64,000 bases of DNA from Bos javanicus (taxonomy: Eukaryota; Chordata; Mammalia; Artiodactyla; Bovidae). Below the pieces are notes generated by a model. The model saw only the letters and a program-made list of their open reading frames with translations. It was not told the DNA's origin and did not search any database. The position numbers and the translations under genes were made by a program. This document shows, one piece after another, positions 1 through 11,664 of this stretch (positions are counted from its first letter, which is position 1; the number at the start of each line of letters is the position of its first letter). The stretch covers positions 76,629,987 through 76,693,986 of the forward strand of contig NC_083873.1 of the NCBI RefSeq assembly GCF_032452875.1, given 5' to 3'.

Positions 1-526
1 AAGCTATGACCAACCTAGATAGCATATTCAAAAGCAGAGACATTACTTTGCCAACAAAGGTCCATCTAGTCAAGGCTATGGTTTTTCCTGTGGTCATGTA
101 TGGATGTGAGAGTTGGACTGTGAAGAAGGCTGAGTGCCGAAGAATTGATGCTTTTGAACTGTGGTGTTGGAGAAGACTCTTGAGAGTCCCTTGGACTGCA
201 AGGAGATCCAACCAGTCCATTCTGAAGGAGACCAGCCCTGGGATTTCTTTGGAAGGAATGATGCTAAAGCTGAAACTCCAGTACTTTGGCCACCTCATGG
301 GAAGTGTTGACTCATTGGAAAAGACCCTGATGCTGGGAGGGATTGGGGGCAGGAGGAAAAGGGAACAACAGAGGATGAGATGGATGGATGGCATCACGGA
401 CTCCATGGACGTGAGTCTGGGTGAACTCTGGGAGTTCGTGATGGACAGGGAGGCCTGGCGCGCTGCTATTCATGGGGTCGCAAAGGGTCGGACATGACTG
501 AGCGACTGAACTGAACTGAACTGAAC
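1..526 (+). mobile_element. BovB LINE (RTE clade), 3' end, cut by window edge
   Basis: This is the 3' end of a BovB retrotransposon. It reads in BovB sense from the left edge to the typical pentamer tail (repeats of ctgaa, 503-526). BovB is an APE-endonuclease non-LTR element of about 3.2 kb, abundant in ruminants. It is well preserved and closely resembles the copies at 14.1-14.7, 35.7-36.4 and 50.4-51.2 kb, so probably a young subfamily. The 5' part lies outside the window. Confidence 0.95.
6..497 (+). pseudogene. BovB ORF C-terminal fragment
   Basis: A 163-codon open frame covering the part of the BovB polyprotein after the reverse transcriptase palm. It carries the conserved blocks VMYGCESWTVKKAE, RRIDAFELWCWRRLLRVPW and DREAWRAAIHGVAK and ends at the natural stop just before the pentamer tail. 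The first methionine is internal to the family protein, not a start. The RT catalytic YADD motif lies upstream, outside the window. It cannot encode an active enzyme by itself. Confidence 0.9.
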
Positions 527-1721
527 CCATAGAAAAGAGTTAGTATTTGGAGCAACTGGGGAACTTATTTTTCATGAATAGATTGACTTCATTAGAGGGG
601 AACATATTTGAAAGAAGGAAAACTAGAAAATCCTGGATGACTACTTTTGAAGCCATTTAGTAGTTTCAAAGGGACAGTTTGTTGTACATGGGGAATCAGT
701 TCTGCCTCGTTGAAGGTCCACGGAAGGTGAAGAGAAGAAAGAGCAGTGGCCAAATCCACTAAAAGCAAGCCAGATGAAACAATTTATCCAAAACTATTAT
801 AAAAGTGTGCCTCCTGTGTGAAAATGTCACAATCAGGGAAAAGATAAGGAGAAAGTCTTTTGTTTAGTTAGTCTGTTTGTTTACCATAATAGATGCTTTG
901 GAGACACCTACTATTCATTGGTTTTTAAAGAAACCAAGGAAAAATATAGAAAAGTATGCTCAGAAAATAAATGTTTAAACCTGAAACAAAGAAAAAGGAA
1001 ACATTTTAATTCTGCCAGGAATATTATATTCTTTCCTATCAAAAAACGTAAAAGAAGCATGTACAATTAAAAAGTAGATTGGATATGTTTAAGCTTAAAT
1101 ATTTGAGAGGATTGGGGTATATTAGGGAAAAGTTGAAGCCTTGGGAAATGGGACCTTTGCTTTAGAAGTAAAGGAAGTAAAGAGTTTTTCAGGTGCCTTT
1201 AAAATAGTTAATAAAAGATATTATTGGTTGGAAAATTAAAACTCTGAAGGGAAGCACATATTTGTGAAGTAGCAAAAAATACATCTTTTTTTTTTTTTTT
1301 CATTCCCTGAGTCACTGAACCTATAAGTTTAGAAATGTCAATAACAGCACCTTAAATTCAGGACTCTTGAGAATGGTCCTCTTTTTAGCAGTGAGAATAC
1401 CAGGAGGAAGCCTGGTAATACAAGGCAAAAAATGGGGGGTTCCATTTGTGCTGAAAAGTACAAATACAAGCATTTGTTTGGGCTTGTGTGGAATCATAAT
1501 CGTTTGGATCACTTGAAGAGCTAGCTGCAACAAAGGTGAAGTATCCTACTCATATGTGTAGAAGATACCAGAAAGCAAGCCAAGCTTTGTAGTGTGGAGC
1601 TAATGTAGAACTTTTATTTTTATTCAATCATGGAAATTTTGAAACTGAAAAACAGGAAAAGTCTGGGGTTAGAGTAATTCCCCTTTGGAGTGGAAGAATG
1701 CCCAGGCTAAAACTATTAATA
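527..1721. other. No gene recognised; AT-rich sequence
   Basis: No repeat family or coding segment recognised. There is a 15-base T run at 1286-1300. A 70-codon minus frame at 1321-1533 has no recognisable domain. Confidence 0.5.
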
Positions 1722-1947
1722 CATGTGTGTGCATGCTCAGTCTCTCAGTAATGTCTGACTCTTGCAACTCCATGGACTGTAGCCCACCAGGGTCCTCTGC
1801 CCTTGGGATTTCCCAGGTAGGAATACTGGAGTGGGTTGCCATTCCTACTCCAGAGTATCTCCCCAACCCAGGAATCAAGCCAACATCTCTGGAATCTCCG
1901 GCACTGACAGGCAAATTCTTTACCACTGTGCCACCAGAGAAGCCCCT
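1722..1947 (-). mobile_element. Bov-tA SINE
   Basis: Ruminant SINE made of a tRNA-Glu-like head joined to a BovA body. The head is at the right (reverse complement of gcttctctggtggc near 1925-1945), the body and tail at the left. It is diverged by several percent, so not very young. No clear target-site duplication was found. Confidence 0.85.
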
Positions 1948-2828
1948 AATATTAGCATATAATTAAGAGTTATATTGCTGAAAGGGTTAATATTTATGGA
2001 TGAATTCAGGATTTAACATCCTTGAAATTGAATTTCTCCAATCAATAAGGGAATTTAATTTTGTATTATAATTTTACTCTGAAAATGTATAGGGAGGAAT
2101 GATTTGTCTTGTAAAATGTCCTCTCCTACACAGTATGATTGGATTCATTTTTCAGGGCTCTCAAATCTTCTGGTGGAAGAGCAAGTTTTATTTTATTTTT
2201 TTTTAAGTTGAAATAATCTAATTGGTTAAAATTTCAGCTTAATGTACAGTTTCTTTGAATTGTCTTTAATTACTGTTCTATTTAAATCAATTTCAAAAAC
2301 TAAATTTCTGAGAATAGAACTACTCATTTTGGTATTTGTGTGTGTGTATGAGAGAGAGAGAGAGAGGTTGTGTGTGCATGTGCATATCAACCAGAAGCGC
2401 TAGATGGACCCAGACCTGTCTTCCCAGACCAAAAGGAGGTTCCACAAGCTGGATTACCATAGTCTCTCTGGGTATCCTAATGAGCTAAGAGAGGACAGGC
2501 ACAGAAAATCAGGAAAGAATACTTTCCCCTTTTCGTAGCCTAGCATAGCAATCTAGCATTGTGAATGAAAACATTGCTATCATCCTAGTTTCACAAGTTA
2601 TCAACATTCAACCTTTAATAAGTTATTTAGCCTCTGCTTAGATTTTTTTCATCTTCACACTAGGATTAATAAATATATACCTCAAACAATTGTAAGCATT
2701 AAATCAAGGTACCAAATATGTTATAATAACTCAGTCAATTTGGGAGATAATTAAACTTATTAACTCGTGTCAACCTATACCAAATTCTTCATCTGTTCCA
2801 CCCTAACAGTCTTCTTTGGATAAAAAAG
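1948..2828. other. No gene recognised; includes a microsatellite
   Basis: AT-rich sequence without recognisable repeats apart from the (TG)n(GA)n tract listed separately and a T-rich run near 2190-2205. No supported coding segment. Confidence 0.5.
2334..2378. repeat. Compound microsatellite (TG)n-(GA)n-(TG)n
   Basis: A TG run is followed by about nine GA units and then another TG run. Such a compound tract is expected to vary in length between individuals. Confidence 0.85.
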
Positions 2829-3020
2829 TACAGTAAAATGGTGAAGCACATTGGCTTTGGAACCAGACTGGCTATATTCAAGTCACAACTTTTAATATGG
2901 TTTGGAAGCAGATACCTTCATTGGACCTCAGTTTTCTCCTATGTGCTTACCTTGCAGGATTGTTTTGAGGATTAAAAGAGCTGTCATACGTGAGATGTTA
3001 GAAAAGTACATCTATATGGC
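2829..3020 (+). mobile_element. MIR SINE remnant
   Basis: Ancient tRNA-derived SINE in sense orientation. Recognisable parts in order: the head around tggaaccagactgg, then ggacctcagttttctcc, then ggattgttttgaggatta. It is heavily diverged, as expected for a family that was active before the placental radiation. Confidence 0.7.
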
Positions 3021-3245
3021 ATCTGTGTTTTAGTGTGCATGAGGTAAACTATGTAAACGTTACTTTCATCAGTATTATGATGAGAACCTGGGCACTCTAG
3101 GTTTCGTTTTACCACTCTGCCTCACCAAAGCCTTGCTTCAGCTTTCCTCTTGAACGCTGTGCTCACTATGGCCTGGCTGTAGTGGAAATATGCCTACCTC
3201 CTGAGGCAGCTTTGACTCAGTCTCTCTTTGATTTCTATAGCACAA

Positions 3246-3660
3246 ATGTGAGAGTTGCACTATAAAGAAGGTTGAGCACCAAAGAATTGATGCTTTTGAA
3301 TTGTGGTGCTGGAGAAGACTCTTGAGAGTCCCTTGCACTGCAAGGGGATCAAATCTGTCAATTCTGAAGGAAATTAATCCTGAATGTTCATTGGAAGGAC
3401 TGATGCTGAGGCTGAAGCTCCGATAATTTGGTCATTTGATGCAAAAAGCTGACTCATTGAAAAAGAGTCTTATGCTGGGAAAGATAGAAGGCAGGAGGAG
3501 AAGGGAACAGCAGAGAATGACATAGTTAGGTAGCATCACTGACTCAATGGACATAAGTTGGAGCAAACTCCAAGAGATGGTGAAGGACAGGGAAGCATGT
3601 TATGCTGCAGTACGTGAGGTCTCAAAGATTGGATGCAACTTAGCAACTGAAAAATAACAA
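3246..3660 (+). mobile_element. BovB LINE 3' fragment, old copy
   Basis: 5'-truncated BovB from the block encoding the ESWTVKKAE region to the 3' end. It has many substitutions and internal stops and ends in an A-rich tail (gcaactgaaaaataac) rather than the ctgaa pentamers of young copies. This suggests an older BovB subfamily. Confidence 0.85.
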
Positions 3661-3964
3661 GAGATGGTGCAAGAGTAGCAGATCCATTTTGGCCCTCAGG
3701 CCTATGCCAAGGCTATGATTTAGAATTTTCCCTAGTAATCTGCATTATAAGATTAAGAAATTACACAGGTATTGAATAATTAATTCTAAATAAGTAATTT
3801 AATTAACTAAGCACCTTCTGTAGGAATCTCATGAAGTATAAAGGGAGATACTTGGCAAGATTCATGACTCAGGCAATTTGGATTAAGAATGATAGCAATA
3901 CAATAACATTAAAATTTCATTCTTAATTTTAACACAAATCTTGATATGAAGCATATTTTTCAAT

Positions 3965-4749
3965 GAGGCATGCAAATGACACCACCCTTATAGCAGAAAG
4001 CAAAGAACTAAAGAGGCTCTTGATGAAAGTGAAAGAAGAGAGTGAAAAAGCTGACTTAAAACTCAACATTCAAAAAATGAAGATCATGGAATCTGGTCCC
4101 ATCACTTCATGGCAAATAGACTGAGAAACAACAGAAACAGTGAGAAACTTTATTTTGAGGGGCTCCAAAATCACTGCAGATGGTGACTGCAGCCATGAAA
4201 TTAAAAGACGCTTGCTCCTTGGAAGAAAAGCTATGACCAACCTAGACAGCATATTAAAAAGCAGAGACATTACTTTGCCACCAAAGGTCTGTCTAGTCAA
4301 AGCTATGGTTTTTCCAGTCGTCATGTATGGATGTGAGAGTTGGACTATAAAAAGCTGAGCACTGAAGAATTGAAGCTTTTGAGCTGTGGTGTTGGAAAAA
4401 GACTCTTGAGAGTACCTTGGACTGCAAGGAGATACAACCAGTCAATCCTAATGGAAATCAGTCAGTTCTGAATATTCTTTGGAAGGACTGATGCTAAAGC
4501 TGATGCTCCAATCCTCTGGCCAACTGATGTGAAGAACTGACTCATTTGAAAAGACCCTGATGCTGGGAAAGATTGAAGGCAGGAGGAGAAGGGGACGACA
4601 GAGGATGAGATTGTTGAATGGCATCATCCACTCGATGGACATGAGTTTGAGCAAGCTCTGGGTGTTGGTGACGGACAGGAAAACCTGGTGTGCTACAGTC
4701 CATGGGGTTGCAAAGAGTAGGACATGACTGAGTGACTGAACTGAACTGG
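3965..4749 (+). mobile_element. BovB LINE 3' fragment with 11-bp target-site duplication
   Basis: BovB from the YADD-coding region (gcaaatgacaccaccc, near 3973) to its 3' end at the pentamer tail (4735-4749). It is flanked by the perfect 11-bp direct repeat tatttttcaat at 3954-3964 and 4750-4760, so it is one independent 5'-truncated insertion. Several stops and frameshifts break the frame; the longest remaining piece is 4140-4358. Confidence 0.9.
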
Positions 4750-4760
4750 TATTTTTCAAT

Positions 4761-5152
4761 ATTTGTAAAATCATGAGATATTATAGAAAAAATAGAACAA
4801 AATAAAATATAAAGTTTAAAACCATTAATAAAACAAATTCCAGTCTTCATCATCTAAAAAGGAACAGAATATTATAAATATCCTAAATAGCAATTTTTTG
4901 CTAATTTCCTTCCTTGAATAAAATAATAAAACTTTCTCTTCATAAAATGTTCTCTTCATTTTTTTAGTGAAATCACAATAATCAATGTTAATGTATTCCT
5001 AAGTAATATAGTACAATCAGATATACCATTATTCATTTTATATCATTATTTGATTTGTAACATTGAAATATTAATTTTTTACATTCTGGATTTCTTGAAT
5101 GTAGATTTACTATACATTTTAGTAGATTTAGTATATTCTGATAACAAGATTT
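4761..5152. other. No gene recognised; AT-rich
   Basis: Very AT-rich sequence between a BovB and a BovA element. Nothing recognisable. Confidence 0.5.
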
Positions 5153-5262
5153 GGAGAAGGAAATGGCAACTCACTCCATTGTTCTTGCCTGGAGAATCCC
5201 ATGGACAGAGGCCCCTTGTGGGCTACAGTCCATGGGTTGGCAAAGAGTTGGGCACAACTGAA
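5153..5262 (+). mobile_element. BovA SINE monomer
   Basis: A single BovA body in sense: ggagaaggaaatggcaac at the left, gggctacagtccatggg in the middle and the gagttgggcacaactga tail. No tRNA head is present, so it is either a BovA monomer or a 5'-truncated Bov-tA. Confidence 0.85.
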
Positions 5263-5363
5263 AAGGTCTTTGTCCAAAAGACCACTGAAAAAAATTTTGC
5301 ACATAGGAGTATAGACAAGGAAATTTTCTGTAGGGAAAATTGATGATAAGTAACAAAATAAGC

Positions 5364-5482
5364 TTATTTTTTAATGAAGTATAGTTGATTTTACTATATT
5401 GCATTAGTTTTAGCTGTATAAGAAAGTGTACAGAGATACAGCATATATCTATATTCATTTTTGTTCTTTTCCATTATAGTTT
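5364..5482 (-). mobile_element. L1 3'-UTR stub with 11-bp target-site duplication
   Basis: About 119 bp matching the end of artiodactyl L1 elements (reverse of the motif ending at ttgaagtatagttgatt). It is flanked by the 11-bp direct repeat acaaaataagc at 5353-5363 and 5483-5493. An extremely 5'-truncated insertion with no coding sequence. Confidence 0.75.
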
Positions 5483-5539
5483 ACAAAATAAGCGTTTTAT
5501 ATTTCCTTGAATCAATAATTCAAATTTGGGTGTTTAAAT

Positions 5540-5800
5540 ATATATTCAGAGAAGTGTGCAAAGATATGTATGCTCATTGTAATAGTTTTGTTGCTTTTGC
5601 TGCTGTTTATGACAATGTGAAAATAGTCTAAATACCTATTCATAGAAGAGTGGGTAATTAAAGTAAAGGTCTTTGTATCCCAAAACACTACACAGTAGTT
5701 AAAAGGAATTTAGGAGAATTATGTGTATTAAAATTGTTCAAAATAATTGAAAAGATTACCAAGAACATATATAATATGATTTCATTCATTTTTTTCAGAT
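5540..5800 (+). mobile_element. Old L1 ORF2/3' fragment
   Basis: Diverged match to the ORF2 C-terminal region of old mammalian L1 families. The order of recognisable blocks is a stretch resembling aatagcaaaaattggaaacaacctaaa, a block around taattaaagtaaagg, a block around cagtagttaaaagg, then ataatatgatttcatt. All reading frames are broken. The subfamily was not assigned. Confidence 0.5.
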
Positions 5801-5948
5801 GTAAAACTTAAAGGGTAGACATTAGATTGTTAACAGATGTTATCATTCAGAGCTAAAAAACTATGAAGACTTCCCCTTTATAAACTTTTATATTTTAATA
5901 GCATACAATTAAGCATATATATGCATACATTTTATTTCAACAAGTGAG

Positions 5949-6154
5949 TGAGATGAAATCTCTCAGTCGTGTCCGACTCTTTGTGACCCCATGGACGGTA
6001 GCCTACCAGGCTCTGCCGCCCATGGGATTTTTCAGATAAGAACACTGGAGTGGGCTGTCATTTCCTTCTCCAGGGGATCTTCCCAACCCAAGGATCAAAC
6101 CTGGGTCTCCTGCATTGCAGACAGATGCTTTCCATCTGAGCCACCAGGGAAGGA
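5949..6154 (-). mobile_element. Bov-tA SINE with near-perfect duplication
   Basis: Full-length tRNA-Glu-headed SINE with head at the right (6120-6152) and tail at the left. It is flanked by aacaagtgag (5939-5948) and aacaaatgag (6155-6164), a 10-bp duplication with one mismatch. Confidence 0.88.
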
Positions 6155-6462
6155 AACAAATGAGAAAAGAAAGGTCCCCTGAATATTATTTTCTTCAGTC
6201 TTCTGATATTCACTGCCATTCTAACATGGATTATGTAAAAGTAACTAGTCAATATTTAAAGCACTTTTATAATCTCATGAAAATGAAGGAATGTATGCAA
6301 AACAAGTCCTTATAAAAGGGCAGGAAAAAAATACAGGATGGTGCTTAGTGAAGAAGAAAGAAATGAAAGAGAGATGTATAGTGAGGTTAAGAGAAACTTG
6401 GACAATCATTTGTTTACGCTCCAATTTTTGCAGGTAGCAAGACTTACTATTCAAAATTCATT

Positions 6463-6638
6463 GTTGTGTTAGTCACACAGTCATGTATGACTCTGTAACC
6501 CATTGGTCTGTCCGAGGAATTCTCTAGGCAAGAATACTGGAATGGGTTGCCATTCCCTTCTCTAGGGGATCTTCCCTGCCCAGGGATCGAACTGCATTAC
6601 AGGCAGATTCTTTACCATCTAAGCCACCAGGGAAGCCC
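6463..6638 (-). mobile_element. Bov-tA SINE, internally deleted
   Basis: tRNA-like head at the right (reverse of gggcttccctggtggctt), BovA body at the left. Shorter than the usual length of about 215 bp because of deletions in the body and in the tRNA region. No confident target-site duplication. Confidence 0.85.
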
Positions 6639-9469
6639 AAATTTGAGGTGTCTTAAAACATTTAAAGTAATCTCTAATGAGCCAGAATTAAGAGAATTAC
6701 ATCAAAAGAATAAGCTGACATGGCTCTCCCGTGTATTTTCCTACACCAGTGTTAAAATTGAGTTGATATCTTGCTTTTGAACCTGTTAATAGAATGAAGT
6801 ATCCAATTCCTGGCATTTCTTCTGATATCTAGAGTTAGCACAAGCCATTTCTGCAAGCAGTTTCAACAGTAAAACAACATCAAGCAATGTAATTCCTGTT
6901 TGAAAAAGCCAAAAGATACAATTAAGAAAAGAATCTCTCACACAAAAGTAAATACAAGGGAAAAGCACAATTTGTCCTACCCACCACCAACCTCTTTCAT
7001 GATTCATTCATGTTCCCCTTCCCTGTTGTTATCCTACCACCAGAAGTTCTACATCTGAAATTCAAAGCAACTCTAAATAAATGATATACAGGCAACTAAA
7101 TGCTAGTTTTTACTTCCCATGACTTCCACATTTTATGCATTTTCCATTTTAACAAATGGCTTTCATTTGTGCTAAATGACTAAAATTGAGTTTTCCTTGT
7201 TAATCACCTGAGGTGTGTGTGCTCTTAATGTTTTGCACAGAGTAGCTGGGTTTGCAAGAAAAAATATTCTGGTGATCATAGGCCTTTAAAAGCCACTGTC
7301 TCTAAAATAAATGGTTAACACTTTCTCCTGTATGGTGAATAAACTTTTACTGGTATTAATAGAGCTTATAAATATCTACTCATGAACTGGTTCTTGAATC
7401 TGCTTTCCCATTCCAAACCGTACAAATACGCAAAGGGTTTCTTATTTGGAAAAATGGAGTGCGTTACTGAGTAACTGTTGAGCTGCCTATGATGCAGCCA
7501 AAAAATACAAATAGTTCCACTTACTGAGGCCTCTCCTGAGGATTTTAAAGACCACAATTTGCTGCCTTCTAATTCTGGATTTTTGGAATAAAAATAAGAC
7601 ATCTTTGGAATGAAGGAGGCTTACAATCTATCCACAGGGCTAGTGCCAGAAAATGAAGTCTATTTAATTTCATTTAACATTCAGAGTAGCATTTTTTTAT
7701 GAGAAATGTAGTCATACTGAAGTTATATGGCAATGTTTTGTTGAGTTTGAATCCTATAGGAAGAGCTCATTCCACTGTACATTCATCTAATTGAATATTT
7801 TCCACTGACAGTCAAACCAAGATTGTATTATTTGGCTAACAGCCAGACGTTAACTTTAGAAATGTTGTAAGTGTCCTGTTCAGAGTACTCCAAGACTGCA
7901 GTTAATTTGTGAAGCCAAGACTGATGGACAGGGGCTCAGGAAATCCATTATTGAATCTTAGTGATTTATAATATTTTTTACTCTATTCTCAAGACTTGAA
8001 CTACGTGACTCTATACAAAGCTGTTTCCTGTGTCAGATGTTTATCATTAGAAGTACATTCCAATAAAGTATACTCCTAAACTATAAAAACATACATATGT
8101 ACATACATAACACATCCATACCCATATACACATGAATGGTAGAGCATTACATGTGGTGATACTGAAATATGTACATGTTTATATATAGTGTGTAATTCAT
8201 CATATTTTTCTCAGATATACATTACACATTCACATACATATACAACACTGTACATGCAAAGATAATTCTGGAAAGACACATTAAAAATTGTTATGGAGAT
8301 AATACCCTGGGATATATGACTGGAGAGCTGTGGATTTATGAAAGAAATCTTTATTTTTCACCATGTGCTTCTTTGAATTATTCATTTTATTTTGAGCAAT
8401 ATTTACAATTTCATAATTTTTAAAACTACAAGTATTTATGTACACAGGATTAAAGAAAAATTATTAATGTTGATTTCAGATAAATATGCAATTAATTTTA
8501 TATATAAATCAAGAAAGAATAATTCCTAAGAAAAACTTTTGTCTTATTTACAGATCTAAATCTTCTGGGAAAAATTCAATCTGTTTTTCTTATGTCGTAT
8601 ATACTCACTTAACACAGGTTTAACTTTTATATTAAACTTTTTTTCGTGTTTATAGGATATTTAACTCAGAGAGCACAGGTTCACACATATTTATATATAC
8701 TGATGACAACATCTCCTTGTTGCATATAATTTAGCCATATTTTCTAACAGTGGAGTGGTTATTCTTGATTAACACTGGAAACTTCATCTCCTTGTGGGTG
8801 ACTCACAAGTGATTTAATTCAAACCAATAGTGTCTCTAAGATAAAACACTTTCAAGTAATCTGAAGTCTTTAATATAAGACTTTTGCACAAGAAGGGGAT
8901 ATATATTGTCATAATTGGGCTACAAATGGCAAATTCAAGGTATCTCAAGGTATTTAATAAAATACTCTCATGTGTAGATAGAAGTCAAATGGCTATGCCT
9001 CAGTTTTACTCAATATGCTCTTTGCTTCAAGAGATTAGTGAGGGACATAAAAATAATTTCCCCTCAGATAATCCATGTACAGAGTATCCAAACTGCAGTA
9101 ACAAAAAATTGGAGAGTAATATCTCATGAAGTTAAGAAACCAGGCTTCATGAGGATCCTTCATAGAAAGATTACATTCCACCAAAACAAAACCTAGAAAT
9201 TTACTCCTTTGGAAGAGTTCAGAATCTTGGTGTTAGTCTAGCAATTGACTCTGTGATTAGGACATTGTTTCCAGCTAACAAGACCTCTGATCTATGTACT
9301 TTTTTCCCAGAGAATTCCAATATATCCTTCCCTCCTCCTTCACAGTTTCCCTTCTTATTAACATACATTGGTTTAGCACATTTGTTATAATTGATTAAGC
9401 AATAAGATACATTATTATTAACTAAAATCTATTGTTCATATTAGAATTCATTCTTAGTGTTGTATTTCT
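6639..9469. other. Long stretch without recognised repeats or genes
   Basis: About 2.8 kb in which I recognise no transposable element. It includes an AC/AT-rich stretch with imperfect (acat)n repeats at 8090-8245. The open frames present (for example an 81-codon plus frame at 8884-9129 and a 78-codon minus frame at 7366-7602) have no recognisable domain and could be chance. Confidence 0.5.
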
Positions 9470-9905
9470 ATGGGTTTTGACAAAAACATGTTACTTATCC
9501 ACCATTACAGTATCATACAAAACAGTTTACTGCCCTAAAGATTATCTGTGCTTCATATATTCACTCCTCCCTTTCTCCCTCTTCTAAATCTCTGGCAAGC
9601 ATTGTTATTTTTAATATCTCTATAGTTTTCCCTTTCCAGAATGTCAGATGGTTGAAATCTTATAGTATGCAGTCTTTCAGACTGGCTTCTTTCCCTATAC
9701 AAATATATATTTAAGGCTCTTCTGTGTCTTTTCATGGCTTGATAACTCATATCTTTTAATCACTGGATAATATTCTCTTACATAGCTGTACCACATTTTG
9801 TTTATCTGTCCAGCTTTAGAAGAACCTCGTGGTTGTTTGCAGATATAAGCACTTTTAAATAAAGTTATCTTTCTGCCATCCCTTCTCTGAAGTTTAATTG
9901 CCACT
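9470..9905 (-). mobile_element. Old L1 (L1M-type) ORF2 C-terminal fragment
   Basis: The minus strand encodes a degenerate version of the L1 ORF2 tail, including REYYPVIKRYELSSHEKT near 9716-9775, the counterpart of the EYYSAIKRNE block of L1. The flanking DNA on the plus strand matches the reverse complement of old L1 3' sequence. Multiple stops show it is long dead. Confidence 0.75.
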
Positions 9906-10523
9906 TCAAGTAGGTAGCTGACAATTGCATTATTCGTGCTTCCTGCCTTTTGTTGGGAAACTTATAGATGATCTAGCTTTAGTCTCTCCAACTCAAGAGT
10001 GCTTGTATTTCCTCAACCTTTCTGTTTTTCTAGTACCTCTTGTATGAAACATCAGCTAGATACATTTGAATCTCTGCTTGCTCCACAGGTCACTCCCCTG
10101 CATCCTGACACTACAATCTATGTTCAAAATGGGAGTCAATCTGCTCTCAAAAGTATTCCTGGAAAGAAACATGACAACTCCTAATCTTATATTTGGCTTT
10201 GTGAGTTTAGATGCATTTATCTATGCTCACTGAAACCATAAAGATAAAGCTTACACTTGGAGAATTTCAATCAACTGTGTAGAGTTTGGACCCCCTCACA
10301 CACACACACACAAAAAAAAGGTTGCTTGGGGGGGCGGATAGAAAAGAAAAGAAAAAAAAAAAAGAAAACCAGTATAAACTAAATATCTTCATATATCTTA
10401 AATAAAAGGAGTTTGGGGCTTACAGCCCTTGAAAGAAAGTGGGCTTGATGATATTATTTATCATTTAATATTAGTATATGACAGTCACATAGTTTAGCAT
10501 AAGACAAAATATATAACACATGA
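9906..10523. other. No gene recognised; contains a donor-like segment and low-complexity DNA
   Basis: Positions 10070-10130 match, in inverted orientation, the rearranged block at 10595-10655. Positions 10299-10372 are low complexity: a CA run, a G-rich run, then A-rich DNA. No coding evidence. Confidence 0.6.
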
Positions 10524-10780
10524 TGGTCTATAACTTCAACAGAAATCTCTGCTTGCTCCTCAGGTCAAACATAGATTGTTTGACTTGAATGTACCATTCA
10601 AACATAGATTGTAGTGTCAGAATGCAGGGGAGTGACCTGTGGAGCAAGCAGAGATTTCTGTTGAAGTTATAGACCATTCATGCATTCTGACACTATAATC
10701 TATGTTTGAATGAGAGATGAACTAATAAAAGGCTGACACTATAATCTATGTTTGAATGAGAGATGAACTATATAAAAGAC
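10524..10780. repeat. Local inverted and tandem duplication cluster
   Basis: Positions 10524-10566 and 10634-10676 form a hairpin of 43-nt arms with one mismatch and a loop of about 67 nt. Positions 10595-10655 are also an inverted copy (about 95 percent) of 10070-10130. Positions 10687-10732 and 10733-10779 are a direct tandem duplication of 46-47 nt with one indel. A 14-nt motif caaacatagattgt occurs twice in the loop (10566-10579, 10598-10611). No known repeat family explains this; see findings. Confidence 0.9.
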
Positions 10781-11152
10781 TGAGCACCGAAATGTCTGAA
10801 CTAGGGTGTTGGAGAAGACTCTTCAGAGACCCTTGGGCAGCAAGGCAATCAAACCAGTCAGTCCTAAAGGAAATCAACTCTGAATATCCATTGGAAGGAC
10901 TGATGTTGAACCTGAAGCTCCAATATTTTGGCCACCTGATGTGAATATCTGACTGGAAAAGACCCTGATGCTGGGAAAGATTGAAGGCAGGAGCAGAAGG
11001 AGACAACAGATGATGAGATGGTTGAATGACATCACCAACTCAATGGACATGATTTTGAACAAATTCCAGGAGATAGTGAAGGAAAGGGAAGCCTGGCATG
11101 CTGCAGTCCATGGGGTGCAAAGAGTCAGATATCAATGAGAAACTGAACAATG
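10767..11152 (+). mobile_element. BovB LINE 3' fragment, old copy
   Basis: Diverged BovB from the RRIDAFELW-coding area to a degenerate 3' end (gagaaactgaacaatgac). The 5' junction merges into the last tandem unit of the rearranged cluster, so the exact boundary is uncertain. Frames are broken. Confidence 0.8.
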
Positions 11153-11586
11153 ACAATATTGTTTTGAATGTTTATCTTCTAAATTAATTTATTAAGTTAT
11201 TCTGTAATAGTTTTCAATAAGTAGTGTAATTTTATATATTAATGGTAATATTTTGATATCTTAAAATTAGCACACTATTATAACTTTAGTTTTTGTGTAT
11301 TTCTAACCTCTGTGTTGAAATGTATTACATCTTGATGTCAGAGAATTCACTCAATAAATATTGATGACATTTATTTTTTAGGTCCTACATTTAAAATACG
11401 TGAAACAAGTAATTGTGGCCTATATTTACAAATCAAAAATTTCTAAATATCAGGCAATCAGAAAAATATTAATCAGTTCATATCTTACTTTCTTACAATA
11501 TGACTCAGTAATAAGTAAATACAGAAAACACTTATGAAATTGAAGAAAGGGGTATAATAGGCAGAATATGCAGTGTCCCTCCCCAC
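11153..11586. other. No gene recognised; AT-rich
   Basis: AT-rich DNA between a BovB copy and a BovA tail. Nothing recognisable. Confidence 0.5.
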
Positions 11587-11655
11587 CAACCTGGCATGCT
11601 GCAGTCCATGGGGGTCACAAAGAGAGTCAGATATGACTGAGCCACTTAACAGCAA
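11587..11655 (+). mobile_element. BovB/BovA 3' terminal fragment
   Basis: Short match to the shared BovB/BovA 3' end: ggcatgctgcagtccatgg, caaagagagtcagatatgac, then an acttaacagcaac tail. It is too short to say whether it came from a LINE or a SINE. Confidence 0.75.
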
Positions 11656-11664
11656 CACCCTCTC

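Noticed and set aside
1722..1966. Plus and minus frames of 85-93 codons over the SINE at 1.7-1.9 kb as small proteins
   Set aside because: Both lie inside a Bov-tA; the same peptides recur in other Bov-tA copies as translation shadows.
3246..4749. The two neighbouring plus-strand BovB copies as one split element
   Set aside because: Both contain the same 3' region and each has its own 3' end; the second has its own 11-bp duplication. They are separate insertions.
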